DNA from: Streptomyces sp. NBC_00568
GTDB lineage: Bacteria > Actinomycetota > Actinomycetes > Streptomycetales > Streptomycetaceae
Reading direction: 5' to 3'
Length of the DNA: 64,000 nt
Assembly: GCF_026341855.1 (NCBI RefSeq)
Contig: NZ_JAPENW010000001.1
Span: 4,145,001 to 4,209,000, forward strand
The position numbers and the translations under genes were made by a program. Positions within the stretch are counted from its first letter, which is position 1. Each line of letters opens with the position of its first letter. Below the pieces are notes generated by a model, which made no database searches, was not told the DNA's origin, and worked only from the letters and a program-made list of their open reading frames with translations. Below are positions 32,516-40,830 of the stretch, piece by piece.

Positions 32516-33868
32516 ATGGAGACTCCGGTATTCGAGGAACTCGATCCCGCGAGTGACTGCGACTGCCCCGGATGCGTTCACTGGCGGCGCGTCCTGCCCT
32601 TTTCCTCACGATCCGGGCCGTCCGGCCCGGTGGGCCATCCGGCGGCCCTCGCCCATGTTCGCGGCCTCGCCCGGGTGGGGCGGGCCCCCATGGCCCTCGC
32701 GCTGGCCGCCACGGCGGGCACCGTCCTCGGCGCGGTGCCCGCCGTGGCGGCCGTGCACGGTCCCGTCCGGCCCGGCCTGCCCGCGGCCGACGAGCCCGAC
32801 ACCCCCCAGGGCAGCAAGGAACCGCTGCACGGCCCCGCGGGGAAGCCGGCGCAGCCGGGGCAGACGGTCAAGCTGCCCGCCACCACCCGGGCCGAGATCA
32901 TCAACCGGGCCAAGGCCTGGATCGACGCGCGGGTGCCGTACAGCATGAGCGAGTACTGGCGGGACGGGTACCGCCAGGACTGCTCCGGCTTCGTCTCGAT
33001 GGCCTGGAGCCTGCCGGGCAACGAATGGACGGGCAGCCTCGACAGCTTCGGGGTGCGGATCACCCGCGACGAGCTCCAGCCGGGCGACATGCTGCTCTTC
33101 CACAATCCCGCCGACCCGGAGAAGGGCTCGCACGTCGTCATCTTCGGCGGCTGGACGGACTACACGCACAGCTACTACGTCGCCTACGAGCAGACCCCGC
33201 CGCAGGCCAGGAAGCAGTCCACCCCGTACGCCTACTGGACGAACTCGAGCCACTACGTGCCCTACCGCTACAAGGGGCTGAGCACGGGCGCGGGCGGTCC
33301 GGCGCCGAGCACGACGACCCGCTATCCGGGGGCCGCGTACTTCGGGCCCGGCGCGAACAACGCGTACGTCACCCAGCTCGGCCGGCTCCTGGTGGACCGC
33401 GGCGCGGGCCGCTTCTACACCACGGGACCGGGGCCGCGCTGGTCGAGTGCGGACCAGCGGGCCACCCAGGCGTTCCAGCGGGCGCAGGGCTGGACGGGAG
33501 CTGCCGCGGACGGGCTGCCGGGGCCGACGACCTGGTCCTACCTGGTCGGGAAGAAGGGCAGGAACATCCCCGGAGCGACGGGGAGCCCCGGGTCCCCGGC
33601 GCCGTCGGTGCCCGGCACCTCGCCCACCGTGCCCGCCTATCCGGGACGCGCGACGTTCCGGCCCGGAGCGAACAGCGCCCAGGTCACCCAGCTCGGGAAG
33701 CAGCTGGTCAAGAAGGGGTTCGGCACGCACTACACGACCGGTCCCGGGCCGCGCTGGGGCGAGGCGGACCGGCGCAACGTCGAGGCGTTCCAGCGGGCGC
33801 AGGGCTGGCGCGGCGGGGCGGCGGACGGCTATCCGGGACCGGAGACCTGGCGGCGGCTCTTCTCCTGA
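32516..33868 (+). CDS. NlpC/P60-type peptidoglycan hydrolase with two PG-binding repeats
   Basis: The product is 450 residues from ATG 32516 (GAGGGG RBS). The N-terminal 55 residues are unusual for an exported protein and hold a Cys cluster, DCDCPGC (14-20). A hydrophobic segment (about 58-80, PMALALAATAGTVLGAVPAV) then acts as signal or anchor. The NlpC/P60 domain has Cys156 in YRQDCSGFVSMAW and His206 in KGSHVVIFGGW. Two homologous peptidoglycan-binding repeats follow (about 275-335 and 395-450), each with FGPGAN/FRPGAN, QLGRLLVDRG-like and FQRAQGW segments. It lies upstream of the SPFH and LPMO genes in the cell-surface glucan region. Confidence 0.87.
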   Translation: METPVFEELDPASDCDCPGCVHWRRVLPFSSRSGPSGPVGHPAALAHVRGLARVGRAPMALALAATAGTVLGAVPAVAAVHGPVRPGLPAADEPDTPQGSKEPLHGPAGKPAQPGQTVKLPATTRAEIINRAKAWIDARVPYSMSEYWRDGYRQDCSGFVSMAWSLPGNEWTGSLDSFGVRITRDELQPGDMLLFHNPADPEKGSHVVIFGGWTDYTHSYYVAYEQTPPQARKQSTPYAYWTNSSHYVPYRYKGLSTGAGGPAPSTTTRYPGAAYFGPGANNAYVTQLGRLLVDRGAGRFYTTGPGPRWSSADQRATQAFQRAQGWTGAAADGLPGPTTWSYLVGKKGRNIPGATGSPGSPAPSVPGTSPTVPAYPGRATFRPGANSAQVTQLGKQLVKKGFGTHYTTGPGPRWGEADRRNVEAFQRAQGWRGGAADGYPGPETWRRLFS

Positions 33869-33927
33869 ACCGGCGGTCCCGCACGGCTCGTGAACACACT
33901 TCCAGGCGCGGAGGCATGGAGGCAGCT

Positions 33928-35112
33928 ATGAGTACGACGACGTCACACACCCCGGAGTCCGAGGGGACGCCCTCGGCGGAGCCCCGGTCCGAAACGGCGG
34001 CCGAGGGCGGCGGTCCGCGGTCCGCCCGGCTCATCCAGAACGAGGCGACCACCGAGATCCCTGTCCACCTGCTCTTCCGCGACGACCCCGAGCCGGTGTC
34101 CGTGCCGCTCGCGCCCGCCGTCGTGGGCCGCCGGCGCGGCACCGGCGAGCAGCCGAGGGTCCGGCGGCCCGCCACCGGCAGACCCCCGCGCCCGGTGCCG
34201 GAGGTGGACCCCGAGCTGGTGGAACGGCCCGCACGGGTGCTGCCCGGAGCGGCGGGTGCGCTGGCCGGGGCCTGTGGTGTGGCCGGATGCGCCCTCACCA
34301 CGTGGTGGGCGGGTGTGCTGCCGCCTCCCGTGCTGGAGGCGCTGGACCTGCCCGGGGCCGCGGGTGCCGGGCTCGGGCCCGCGCAGTGGGCGGCGTACGC
34401 AGGGGCGGGCGCCCTCGGCCTGTTCGGCTTCGGCGGTCTCGCCCGCGGCCGGACCGGGCGGGCCTGGGTGCTCGGTCTGTTCGGACGCTATCGCGGCACG
34501 GTCCGGCGCACCGGTCTGATGTGGGTCAACCCGCTGGTGCTGCGCCGCCGGGTCGACGTACGGCTGCGGCACTGGCGCAGCGAGCCGATGTCCGTGGTCG
34601 ACGCGAACGGGGTCGCGCTGCGGGTGGTGGTGCTCGTGGTGTGGCGCGTGAAGGACACCGCGCGCGCCACCCTCGCGGTCGACGACCATCAGGCGTATCT
34701 GCGCGAGTGCGTGGAGGCCGCCCTCTCGCGGGTGCTCTCGCAGCTGCCGGCCGAACTGCCGCCCTCCGTGGTCAAGGACCTGACCCTGCGCAACACGGAC
34801 GCGGTCGGTGAGTCGCTGACCCGGATGGTGGCCGCGGACACGGCCCCGGTCGGTCTGGAGGTGTTCTCCGCGCAGCCGACCCGGATCGAGTACGCGCCCG
34901 AGATCGCCGCGGTGATGCAGCGCCGCCGGATCGCGGCCCTGGACGCCCAGCACCGCGACAGCGTGCTCGGCTCGGTCGTCGACTCGGTGGAGGACACGGT
35001 GACCCGGCTGACCCTGCGGGGGCTGGTGGAACTGGACGACTACGAGCGCAAGGCGTTGGTGAAGGACCTGACGGTGGCGTTCTGCACGGGACGCGGGGAG
35101 GTGTCCTCGTAG
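33928..35112 (+). CDS. SPFH/Band-7 domain membrane protein
   Basis: The product is 394 residues. ATG 33928 is preferred over the in-frame ATG 33916 because GGAGG lies six bases before it. A 100-residue disordered N-terminus is followed by two TM segments (LPGAAGALAGACGVAGCALT and GAGALGLFGFGGLARG). The SPFH domain begins at GRYRGTVRRTGLMWVNPLVLRRRVDVRLR and includes VDANGVALRVVVLVVWRV and the characteristic stomatin-like helices up to about residue 340. SPFH proteins scaffold membrane microdomains. Position next to a wall hydrolase and the csl genes suggests a role in organising surface-polymer machinery, which is inference. Confidence 0.85.
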   Translation: MSTTTSHTPESEGTPSAEPRSETAAEGGGPRSARLIQNEATTEIPVHLLFRDDPEPVSVPLAPAVVGRRRGTGEQPRVRRPATGRPPRPVPEVDPELVERPARVLPGAAGALAGACGVAGCALTTWWAGVLPPPVLEALDLPGAAGAGLGPAQWAAYAGAGALGLFGFGGLARGRTGRAWVLGLFGRYRGTVRRTGLMWVNPLVLRRRVDVRLRHWRSEPMSVVDANGVALRVVVLVVWRVKDTARATLAVDDHQAYLRECVEAALSRVLSQLPAELPPSVVKDLTLRNTDAVGESLTRMVAADTAPVGLEVFSAQPTRIEYAPEIAAVMQRRRIAALDAQHRDSVLGSVVDSVEDTVTRLTLRGLVELDDYERKALVKDLTVAFCTGRGEVSS

Positions 35113-35147
35113 CGCCACCGGCGGGACGGACAGGTTCGCTATTGGTA

Positions 35148-35196
35148 TGGACATGTTCAACTACCCGCAATAATCTGGGACTTGGTCTAGACCTGA
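35148..35196 (+). promoter_or_regulatory. LPMO promoter with DasR (dre-like) operator
   Basis: A -35 TGGACA (35148-35153), a 17 bp spacer and a -10 TAATCT (35171-35176) form a good sigma-HrdB-type promoter. ACTTGGTCTAGACCTGA (35180-35196), centred on the perfect palindrome GGTCTAGACC (35184-35193), overlaps the predicted start of transcription. The dre consensus bound by the GlcNAc regulator DasR is, as I recall, ACTGGTCTAGACCACT, so repression released by amino sugars is expected. Confidence 0.75.
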
Positions 35197-35250
35197 ACGA
35201 CGCGCGCACAGCTCACGGGAACATCCCCCACGTCCTCCAGGAGCGCCAGC

Positions 35251-35886
35251 ATGCGCATTCGGACGAACCAGTCCCTCACCAGCAGAAAAGCAAGGATGTA
35301 CGCGGCGGCGCTCGGCCTCGCCACGGCGGGCACCTTCGTGCTCTCCACCGGCGGAGCCAGCGCCCACGGCTACACCGACCAGCCCCTCAGCCGGCAGAAG
35401 ATGTGTGCCAGCGGCGGAAGCGTCGCCAACTGCGGTGACATCCAATGGGAGCCGCAGAGCGTCGAGGGCCTCAAGGGCTTCCCGGCGGCGGGCCCGGCCG
35501 ACGGCCGGATCTGCTCGGCGAACCACACCAACTTCAGCCAGCTCGACCAGCCCAGGACCCCCGCGGGTACGGCCTGGCCGACGACCAGGGTCAGCGCGGG
35601 GCAGAGCTACAGCTTCCGCTGGCAGTTCACCGCGATGCACGCGACGACCGACTTCAAGTACTTCATCACCAAGACCGGCTGGAACCAGAACCACGCGCTG
35701 ACCCGCGCGGACCTGGAGACCACCCCGTTCCTGACGGTCCCCTACAACGGACAGCGCCCGCCGTCCACGCTCTCGCACACCGGCACCCTGCCGAGCGGCC
35801 GGAGCGGACACCACATCATCCTCGGGGTGTGGACGGTCGCGGACACGACGAACGCGTTCTACTCCTGCGCGGACGTCACGTTCTGA
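35251..35886 (+). CDS. lpmP: AA10 lytic polysaccharide monooxygenase
   Basis: The product is 211 residues. The signal peptide is cleaved after ASA (residue 38), leaving His39 as the N-terminal copper ligand (HGYTDQPLSRQKMC). The second histidine-brace ligand is His130 in FTAMHATTDFKYF, and the axial Phe is Phe203 in TNAFYSC. The single AA10 domain has no carbohydrate-binding module. The orthologous gene in S. coelicolor (SCO2833, LpmP) has been linked to the CslA/GlxA polymer and to chitin. The symbol is assigned from family plus synteny with cslA-glxA-cslZ. A dre-like operator covers its promoter. Confidence 0.92.
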   Translation: MRIRTNQSLTSRKARMYAAALGLATAGTFVLSTGGASAHGYTDQPLSRQKMCASGGSVANCGDIQWEPQSVEGLKGFPAAGPADGRICSANHTNFSQLDQPRTPAGTAWPTTRVSAGQSYSFRWQFTAMHATTDFKYFITKTGWNQNHALTRADLETTPFLTVPYNGQRPPSTLSHTGTLPSGRSGHHIILGVWTVADTTNAFYSCADVTF

Positions 35887-35955
35887 GGCCCGCACGCCCA
35901 ACGCCCCGGTTCTGAGCCTTCTTTGAGGCGCGGACGCCTCCGGTGCGGGTATGGT

Positions 35956-35991
35956 CCCCGCACGCCGACTCGACCAGGTCGGCGTGCGGGG
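35956..35991 (+). terminator. terminator after LPMO gene
   Basis: A perfect 14 bp stem (CCCCGCACGCCGAC at 35956-35969 with its complement at 35978-35991) has an eight-base loop. Confidence 0.8.
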
Positions 35992-36019
35992 AGCTGTTTC
36001 CGACCGACGGGGGATCGTC

Positions 36020-36490
36020 ATGAGTGTGCTCTTCTATGTCCCGCCCAGCCTGATCATCGCCTTGATGCTGTTCGTGGTGGCCAAGCTGGTCCGCCGCACA
36101 CTGGAGGTGCGCAGCGCCTGGAGCAGCGGACTGACCGCGGAGGCGCGCTGTCTGCGCTCGTACACGACGGTCAGCGGGGGCGGCCACGACACCTCCGTCA
36201 CCACGACCCTGCACCACGTCTACGAGTTCACGACACGCGACGGCCGCGCCATCCGCTTCGAGGAGAGCAACGGACGCCCGACGGTCCTCGAGGGCGACAT
36301 CGTCACCGTGCACTACACCGCCCAGCATCCCGACAAGGCCACGGCCCACGCGCCGAGACCGGTCAGGGCGGCCGTGGGCACCATCGTCCTGGTGGCGTTC
36401 TGCGGTGTGATCGTCGCCTTCTGCGTCGGCTTCATGGTCGTATACCACGAGATGTCCGCAAGCGGTGACGCGCTCTTCGGCGGGATCTGA
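36020..36490 (+). CDS. DUF3592-like membrane protein
   Basis: The product is 156 residues from ATG 36020. TM segments at about 5-22 (YVPPSLIIALMLFVVAKLV) and 118-142 (AVGTIVLVAFCGVIVAFCVGF) flank a beta-rich soluble domain with HHVYEFTTRDGRAIRFEE and EGDIVTVHYTAQHPDKA, which is the DUF3592 pattern. The function is unknown; it is the second such gene in the window. Confidence 0.8.
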   Translation: MSVLFYVPPSLIIALMLFVVAKLVRRTLEVRSAWSSGLTAEARCLRSYTTVSGGGHDTSVTTTLHHVYEFTTRDGRAIRFEESNGRPTVLEGDIVTVHYTAQHPDKATAHAPRPVRAAVGTIVLVAFCGVIVAFCVGFMVVYHEMSASGDALFGGI

Positions 36491-36532
36491 GGCGCGCGCA
36501 CCTGAGCTGAGGCGCGTACATCTCTCTACATC

Positions 36533-36545
36533 TGACGATCCGTCA
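36533..36545 (+). promoter_or_regulatory. TGACG-ATC-CGTCA palindrome before acyl-CoA ligase gene
   Basis: A 13 bp interrupted palindrome, TGACGATCCGTCA, lies 16 bp before the ATG of the ligase gene. Its position so close to the start suggests a repressor site, for example a TetR-type acyl-CoA-responsive regulator. No regulator gene is adjacent. Confidence 0.45.
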
Positions 36546-36561
36546 ATTATTGTGCGCTGCC

Positions 36562-38256
36562 ATGGATTCCAGCAGGCGCACCGTCGGGGAGCTGGTACGG
36601 GAGCGGTGGGGCGACCACCGGCCGGGGCTGTGGTTCGAGGGCCGGGTCATCAGCCACCACCAGGTGGCGGCGGGCGCGGCGGCGCGGGCGGCGCTGCTCG
36701 CCGAGCTGCTGCCGTCCGGCGCCGAACCGCATGTGGGGGTGCTGCTCGACAACACCCCCGAATATCCCCTGTGGTTGAGCGCGGCCGCCCTCGCCGGTGC
36801 CGCCGTCGCCGGGATCAACCCGACCCGGCGCGGCCCCGAACTGGCCCGCGACATCCGGCACACCGAGTGCCGCGTCCTGATCACCGAGCGGGCCCACCTG
36901 CCCCTTCTCGACGGACTCGAACTCCCCGGCGTACGCGTCCTGGTGACCGGCACGGACGCCTACGCCGACCTCCTGAAGCCCTACGAGGGCGCGAAGCCCG
37001 GCGGCGGCGGGGCCGGCCCGGACAGCCGCTTCCTGCTGCTCTTCACCTCCGGTTCGACCGGCGCGCCCAAGGCGGCGATCTGCACCCAGGGCAGGATCGC
37101 CGCGGCCGGACTCTCGCTCGTCGACCACTTCGGGGTGCGCTCGGACGACACCCACTACATCTGCATGCCGATGTTCCACGGCAACGCGGTGATCGCCGAC
37201 TGGGCCCCCGCGCTGGCGGCAGGCGCCAGGATCGCGCTGCGCCGCCGCTTCTCGGCCTCCGGGTTCCTGCCCGACGTACGGGCCTGCGGGGCCACGTACT
37301 TCACCTACGTCGGCCGTGCCGTGCAGTATCTGCTGGCCACGCCCGCCCGTCCCGACGACCGCGACAACCCCCTGCGCACGGGATTCGGCACGGAGGCCGG
37401 CGCGGTCGACGCGGCCGCCTTCGAGAAGCGCTTCGGGGCGCGGCTGATCGAGGGGTACGGCTCCTCGGAGGGCGGCGCCGCCATCCAGCGCACGCCCGGC
37501 ACCCCGGCCGGGGCGATCGGACGGGCGGCGCCCTCCGACGACCTCGCCGTGATCGACCCGGCGACCCGGCGCGAGTGTCCGCCCGCCGTCTTCGCCGAGG
37601 ACGGACGCCTGCTCAACGGCGCCGACGCGATAGGGGAGTTGGTGAACCGCGGGGCCAGCCCCTTTGAGGGGTACTGGCGTAATCCCGACGCCGACGCGGC
37701 CCGCCGCCGGGGGGAGTCCCCGCGGCAGGGTGACGCCGGGGCGGAAGAGGACTGGTACTGGACCGGAGACCTCTTCTACCGCGACGCCGACGGTTTCCTC
37801 TACTTCGCCGGCCGCACCGACGACCGGCTCCGCGTCGACAGCGAGAACCTCGCCGCCGCGATGATCGAGAACATCCTCGCCCGGTACGAGGACGCCGCCG
37901 CCGTCGCGGTGTACGCCGTGCCGGACCCGGTGGCGGGCGACCAGGTGATGGCGACCCTGGCCCTGAAGGAGGGGGCCCGCTTCGACCCGCTGTCCTTCGC
38001 GGAGTTCCTGCGTGCCCAGCCCGACCTGGGCACGAAGATGGCACCCCGGTTCGTGCGGATCGTGGAGCGGATGCCCGTGACGGCCACCAACAAGATCCAC
38101 CGGGTGGGCCTCAGACGCGAGGGCTTCCGCTGTCCGGACCCGGTGTGGTGGCGGCCCCCGGGGGAGCCGGCGTACCGGACACTGCCGGCGGCGGACGTGG
38201 ACGGACTGGTGGCCCAGTACCGGGCGCACGGGCGGGAGGAACTGCTGGCGCGGTAG
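36562..38256 (+). CDS. long-chain acyl-CoA synthetase (FadD-like AMP-ligase)
   Basis: The product is 564 residues from ATG 36562; a TTG four codons upstream is possible and no clear RBS precedes either. AMP-binding motifs: A3 P-loop LLLFTSGSTGAPKAA, MPMFHGNAVIADW, A5-like IEGYGSSEGGAAI, A7 WYWTGDLFYRDADGFLYFAGR and A8-region DDRLRVDSENLAAAMIE, with the C-terminal Lys in TATNKIHRVGL (A10). It adenylates and thioesterifies a carboxylic acid, probably a fatty acid; its nearest relatives are probably the FadD17-like group. It stands alone rather than in a biosynthetic cluster. Confidence 0.88.
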   Translation: MDSSRRTVGELVRERWGDHRPGLWFEGRVISHHQVAAGAAARAALLAELLPSGAEPHVGVLLDNTPEYPLWLSAAALAGAAVAGINPTRRGPELARDIRHTECRVLITERAHLPLLDGLELPGVRVLVTGTDAYADLLKPYEGAKPGGGGAGPDSRFLLLFTSGSTGAPKAAICTQGRIAAAGLSLVDHFGVRSDDTHYICMPMFHGNAVIADWAPALAAGARIALRRRFSASGFLPDVRACGATYFTYVGRAVQYLLATPARPDDRDNPLRTGFGTEAGAVDAAAFEKRFGARLIEGYGSSEGGAAIQRTPGTPAGAIGRAAPSDDLAVIDPATRRECPPAVFAEDGRLLNGADAIGELVNRGASPFEGYWRNPDADAARRRGESPRQGDAGAEEDWYWTGDLFYRDADGFLYFAGRTDDRLRVDSENLAAAMIENILARYEDAAAVAVYAVPDPVAGDQVMATLALKEGARFDPLSFAEFLRAQPDLGTKMAPRFVRIVERMPVTATNKIHRVGLRREGFRCPDPVWWRPPGEPAYRTLPAADVDGLVAQYRAHGREELLAR

Positions 38257-38528
38257 GCACCGGGCGGGCGGGCCGGGCGGGCAGGTGCCCGACGGGTGGG
38301 CGGCCGGACGGACGGGAGCCGGTTCGGGCAGATGGTCGGCCGGGCGGTTGTCCGGTCGGCCGGGCGGCGGGCAGGCAGGCGCTCGGGCAGGGGGTTTCGA
38401 AGGCAGGTGGGTGCCCGGCGAACAGGTGCCAGGACAGGGCGGCCCCGGGACAGGTAGGGCCGGCCCCACCCCGCGGACACCCCCTGGCCGGATGGTCCGC
38501 GGTACCGGCGCGCGCCTACGGTGGCCGC
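38257..38528 (+). other. GC-rich repetitive intergenic
   Basis: This is 272 bp of GGGCGGGC / GGCCGGGCGG-type low-complexity sequence before the histidine kinase gene. No gene or clear hairpin is supported. Confidence 0.4.
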
Positions 38529-39791
38529 ATGATCCGTCCGGTGGCGTACGCGGGATATCTCGTGGGCGGGGTGCTGGTCGGCGCCCCCCTGTCGGTGGGG
38601 CTGCTCGCCCTCGGTGCCGTCGGCGCGGTGCTCACCCCCCTCCTCGTGGGGCTGCCCCTGCTCGGGCTGCTCGCGCTGACCGGCATACCCGTGGGAGTGG
38701 TCGAACGGTGGCGGCTGCGACAGGTGGACGCACCGGCCGCGACGGGCCCCGCCACCACGTCCTCCCCGAGCCCGGGAGACCCGCACCGCACCCCGGACCG
38801 GCCCGGACTGGCGGCCTGGGCCGGACTCCGGTTCGCCGAGCAGGCGACCTGGCGGGAACTGGCGTACGCCGTGCTGCTCGCGTTCGTGCTGTGGCCGCTG
38901 GACCTGGTGGTCCTGGCCGTGGTCCTCGGCATCCCCGGCGCCATGATCGGAGCACCGGTCCAGCTCGCGCTCCTCGGCGGCGAGACCCGGATCGCCAAAC
39001 TGTGGCTGGTCGACTCCTACGGGACCGCGTTCCTGTGCGCGGCCTGCGGACTCCTGCTGCTCCTCGTCCTGCTGTGGCCGCTCACGCTCTACGGCCGGGG
39101 CCGCGCCGCCCTCGCCCGGCTGCTGCTCGCCCCGCGCGAGGCGGAGCAGCGCCTCGCCGAGGTGACGGAGTCCCGGGCCCGGCTGGTCGCCGCCTTCGAG
39201 GCCGAGCGGCGGCGGATCGAACGGGATCTGCACGACGGGGCCCAGCAGCGGCTGGTCGCCCTGAGCATGACGCTCGGGCTGGTCCGCCTCGACGCCCCGC
39301 CCGAGCTGGCCGGCCGGCTCGCGGCCGCCCACCGGGACGCCGACCAGGTCCTCGGCGAACTGCGGGAGTTGATTCACGGCATCCATCCCCAGGTGCTCGC
39401 GGACTACGGTCTCGCGGACGCGATCGCGGATGCCGCCGACCGGTCCGCCGTACCCGTGGAGGTGGCGGTCGCCCTGCCCCGGTTCTCCGAATCCGTCGAG
39501 TCCGCCGCGTACTTCGCGGTACGGGAGGCGCTCGCCAACGTGGGCAGGCACAGCGGCGCGGACCGGGCGTGGATCAGCGCCGGATGCGGGGAGGGGGACC
39601 GGCGGGGGCGGCGGCTGTGGATCGAGGTGCGGGACGACGGGCGGGGAGGCGCGCCGCAGCCCGGCACCCGTCATGCCACGGGCTCCGGCCTCACCGGACT
39701 CGCCGACCGGCTGGCCGTCCTCGGTGGAACACTGACCGTCGACAGCCCACCGGGCGGCCCCACCGTGCTGCGTCTGGAGATCCCTTGCTGA
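38529..39791 (+). CDS. two-component sensor histidine kinase (NarX/HisKA_3 type)
   Basis: The product is 420 residues. The N-terminal sensor half contains two pairs of membrane segments (VGGVLVGAPLSVGLLALGAV, LLALTGIPVGVV, LLAFVLWPLDLVVLAVVLG, LLLLLVLLWPLTLYG) with almost no external loop, so it probably senses a membrane signal. The HisKA_3 dimerisation box is ERRRIERDLHDGAQQRLVAL with the phospho-His in DLHDG. The ATPase domain shows YFAVREALANVGRHS (N-box) and EVRDDGRGGA (G-box). The cognate regulator follows with a seven-base overlap. Confidence 0.92.
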   Translation: MIRPVAYAGYLVGGVLVGAPLSVGLLALGAVGAVLTPLLVGLPLLGLLALTGIPVGVVERWRLRQVDAPAATGPATTSSPSPGDPHRTPDRPGLAAWAGLRFAEQATWRELAYAVLLAFVLWPLDLVVLAVVLGIPGAMIGAPVQLALLGGETRIAKLWLVDSYGTAFLCAACGLLLLLVLLWPLTLYGRGRAALARLLLAPREAEQRLAEVTESRARLVAAFEAERRRIERDLHDGAQQRLVALSMTLGLVRLDAPPELAGRLAAAHRDADQVLGELRELIHGIHPQVLADYGLADAIADAADRSAVPVEVAVALPRFSESVESAAYFAVREALANVGRHSGADRAWISAGCGEGDRRGRRLWIEVRDDGRGGAPQPGTRHATGSGLTGLADRLAVLGGTLTVDSPPGGPTVLRLEIPC

Positions 39792-40429
39792 GAGTCGTGC
39801 TCGCCGAGGACAGCGTGCTGCTGCGGGAGGGGCTGGTGGGGCTCCTGCACCGCTTCGGCCACGAGGTGGTGGCGGCCGTCGGAGACGCGGAGGCACTGCG
39901 GGACGCCGCCTCGGCGTACGCCCCCGACCTCGTCGTCACCGACGTACGGATGCCGCCCGGTTTCCAGGACGAGGGGCTGCGCGCGGCCCTCGCGCTGCGC
40001 GCCGCCGACCCGCGCCTTCCGGTGCTCGTGCTCAGCCAGTACGTCCAGCGCGCGTACGCCGCCGAACTCCTCGACACCGGGGACGGCACAGGCGTCGGCT
40101 ACCTCCTCAAGGACCGCGTCGGGCAGGTCGAGCAGTTCGCGGAGGCGGTGGAGCGGGTCGCGGCGGGCGGGACGGTCGTGGACCCCGAGGTCGTACGGCA
40201 GTTGCTCCGCCGGCGGCGTGACCCGCTGGAGGCGCTGACACCCCGCGAGCGCGAGGTCCTCGCCCTGGTCGCCGAGGGCAGGTCCAACGGCGCGATCGCG
40301 CGGGAACTGGTCGTCACCGAGGCCGCCGTCGGCAAGCACATCGGCAACATCCTGGCGAAGCTGGAGCTGCCTCCGGCCGAGGGCACGCACCGCCGGGTGC
40401 TGGCCGTACTGGCGTATCTGCGGGGGTAG
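39785..40429 (+). CDS. NarL/FixJ-family response regulator
   Basis: The product is 214 residues. TTG 39785 is chosen because GGAG lies five bases upstream and it overlaps the kinase stop, giving translational coupling. The receiver domain holds the acidic pair AEDS and phospho-acceptor Asp in VVTDVRMPPG, then VLVLSQYVQ and LLKDRV. The LuxR-type HTH is at about 145-205 (LTPREREVLALVAEGRSNGAIARELVVTEAAVGKHIGNIL). Targets are unknown. Confidence 0.92.
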   Translation: MLRVVLAEDSVLLREGLVGLLHRFGHEVVAAVGDAEALRDAASAYAPDLVVTDVRMPPGFQDEGLRAALALRAADPRLPVLVLSQYVQRAYAAELLDTGDGTGVGYLLKDRVGQVEQFAEAVERVAAGGTVVDPEVVRQLLRRRRDPLEALTPREREVLALVAEGRSNGAIARELVVTEAAVGKHIGNILAKLELPPAEGTHRRVLAVLAYLRG

Positions 40430-40830
40430 TCGAGGCCCGCCCGACATCTTTCGAACGACGTCGCGGCGAGGCATCCCGGCCGCTTCCCGCGGGGAGGATA
40501 TCCGGGCACGTGTGCCGAGGAGGGCCGTGCGCGGCGCGCGAGCCGACACGAGCGCGAGCCGGGGAAGGCCCGAGCCGAGGGAAGAAGGACCTGCGTTGCC
40601 AGATCCGGGTCGCGGACACGGAAGCCGACGGGCCGTCCCGCCCCGGCTCATGTCCGGACCGGTGACGACGGGGACCGGGACCGTCCACCAGCTTGTCATG
40701 CCCCTGAAGGTCAGACCGCCTCCCGCGCCGACCGCCTCCCGCGCGGACCGTCGCCCCGGGCGGACCGTGCGCCGGCCGGGCGGTCCGACGGCACCCGCCC
40801 CCACCCTCGACAAGCACCCGAAAGGCACTC
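40430..40830 (+). other. 401 bp intergenic without supported gene
   Basis: Short open frames exist on both strands but none has a credible RBS plus protein-like composition. Short GCCTCCCGCGC direct repeats occur near 40720-40745. The final 20 bp carries the GAAAGG RBS of the aminopeptidase gene. Confidence 0.4.

Noticed and set aside
33928..35112. SPFH protein as a defence gene
   Set aside because: Its neighbours are the conserved wall/glucan genes, not defence genes, so a surface-organisation role fits better.
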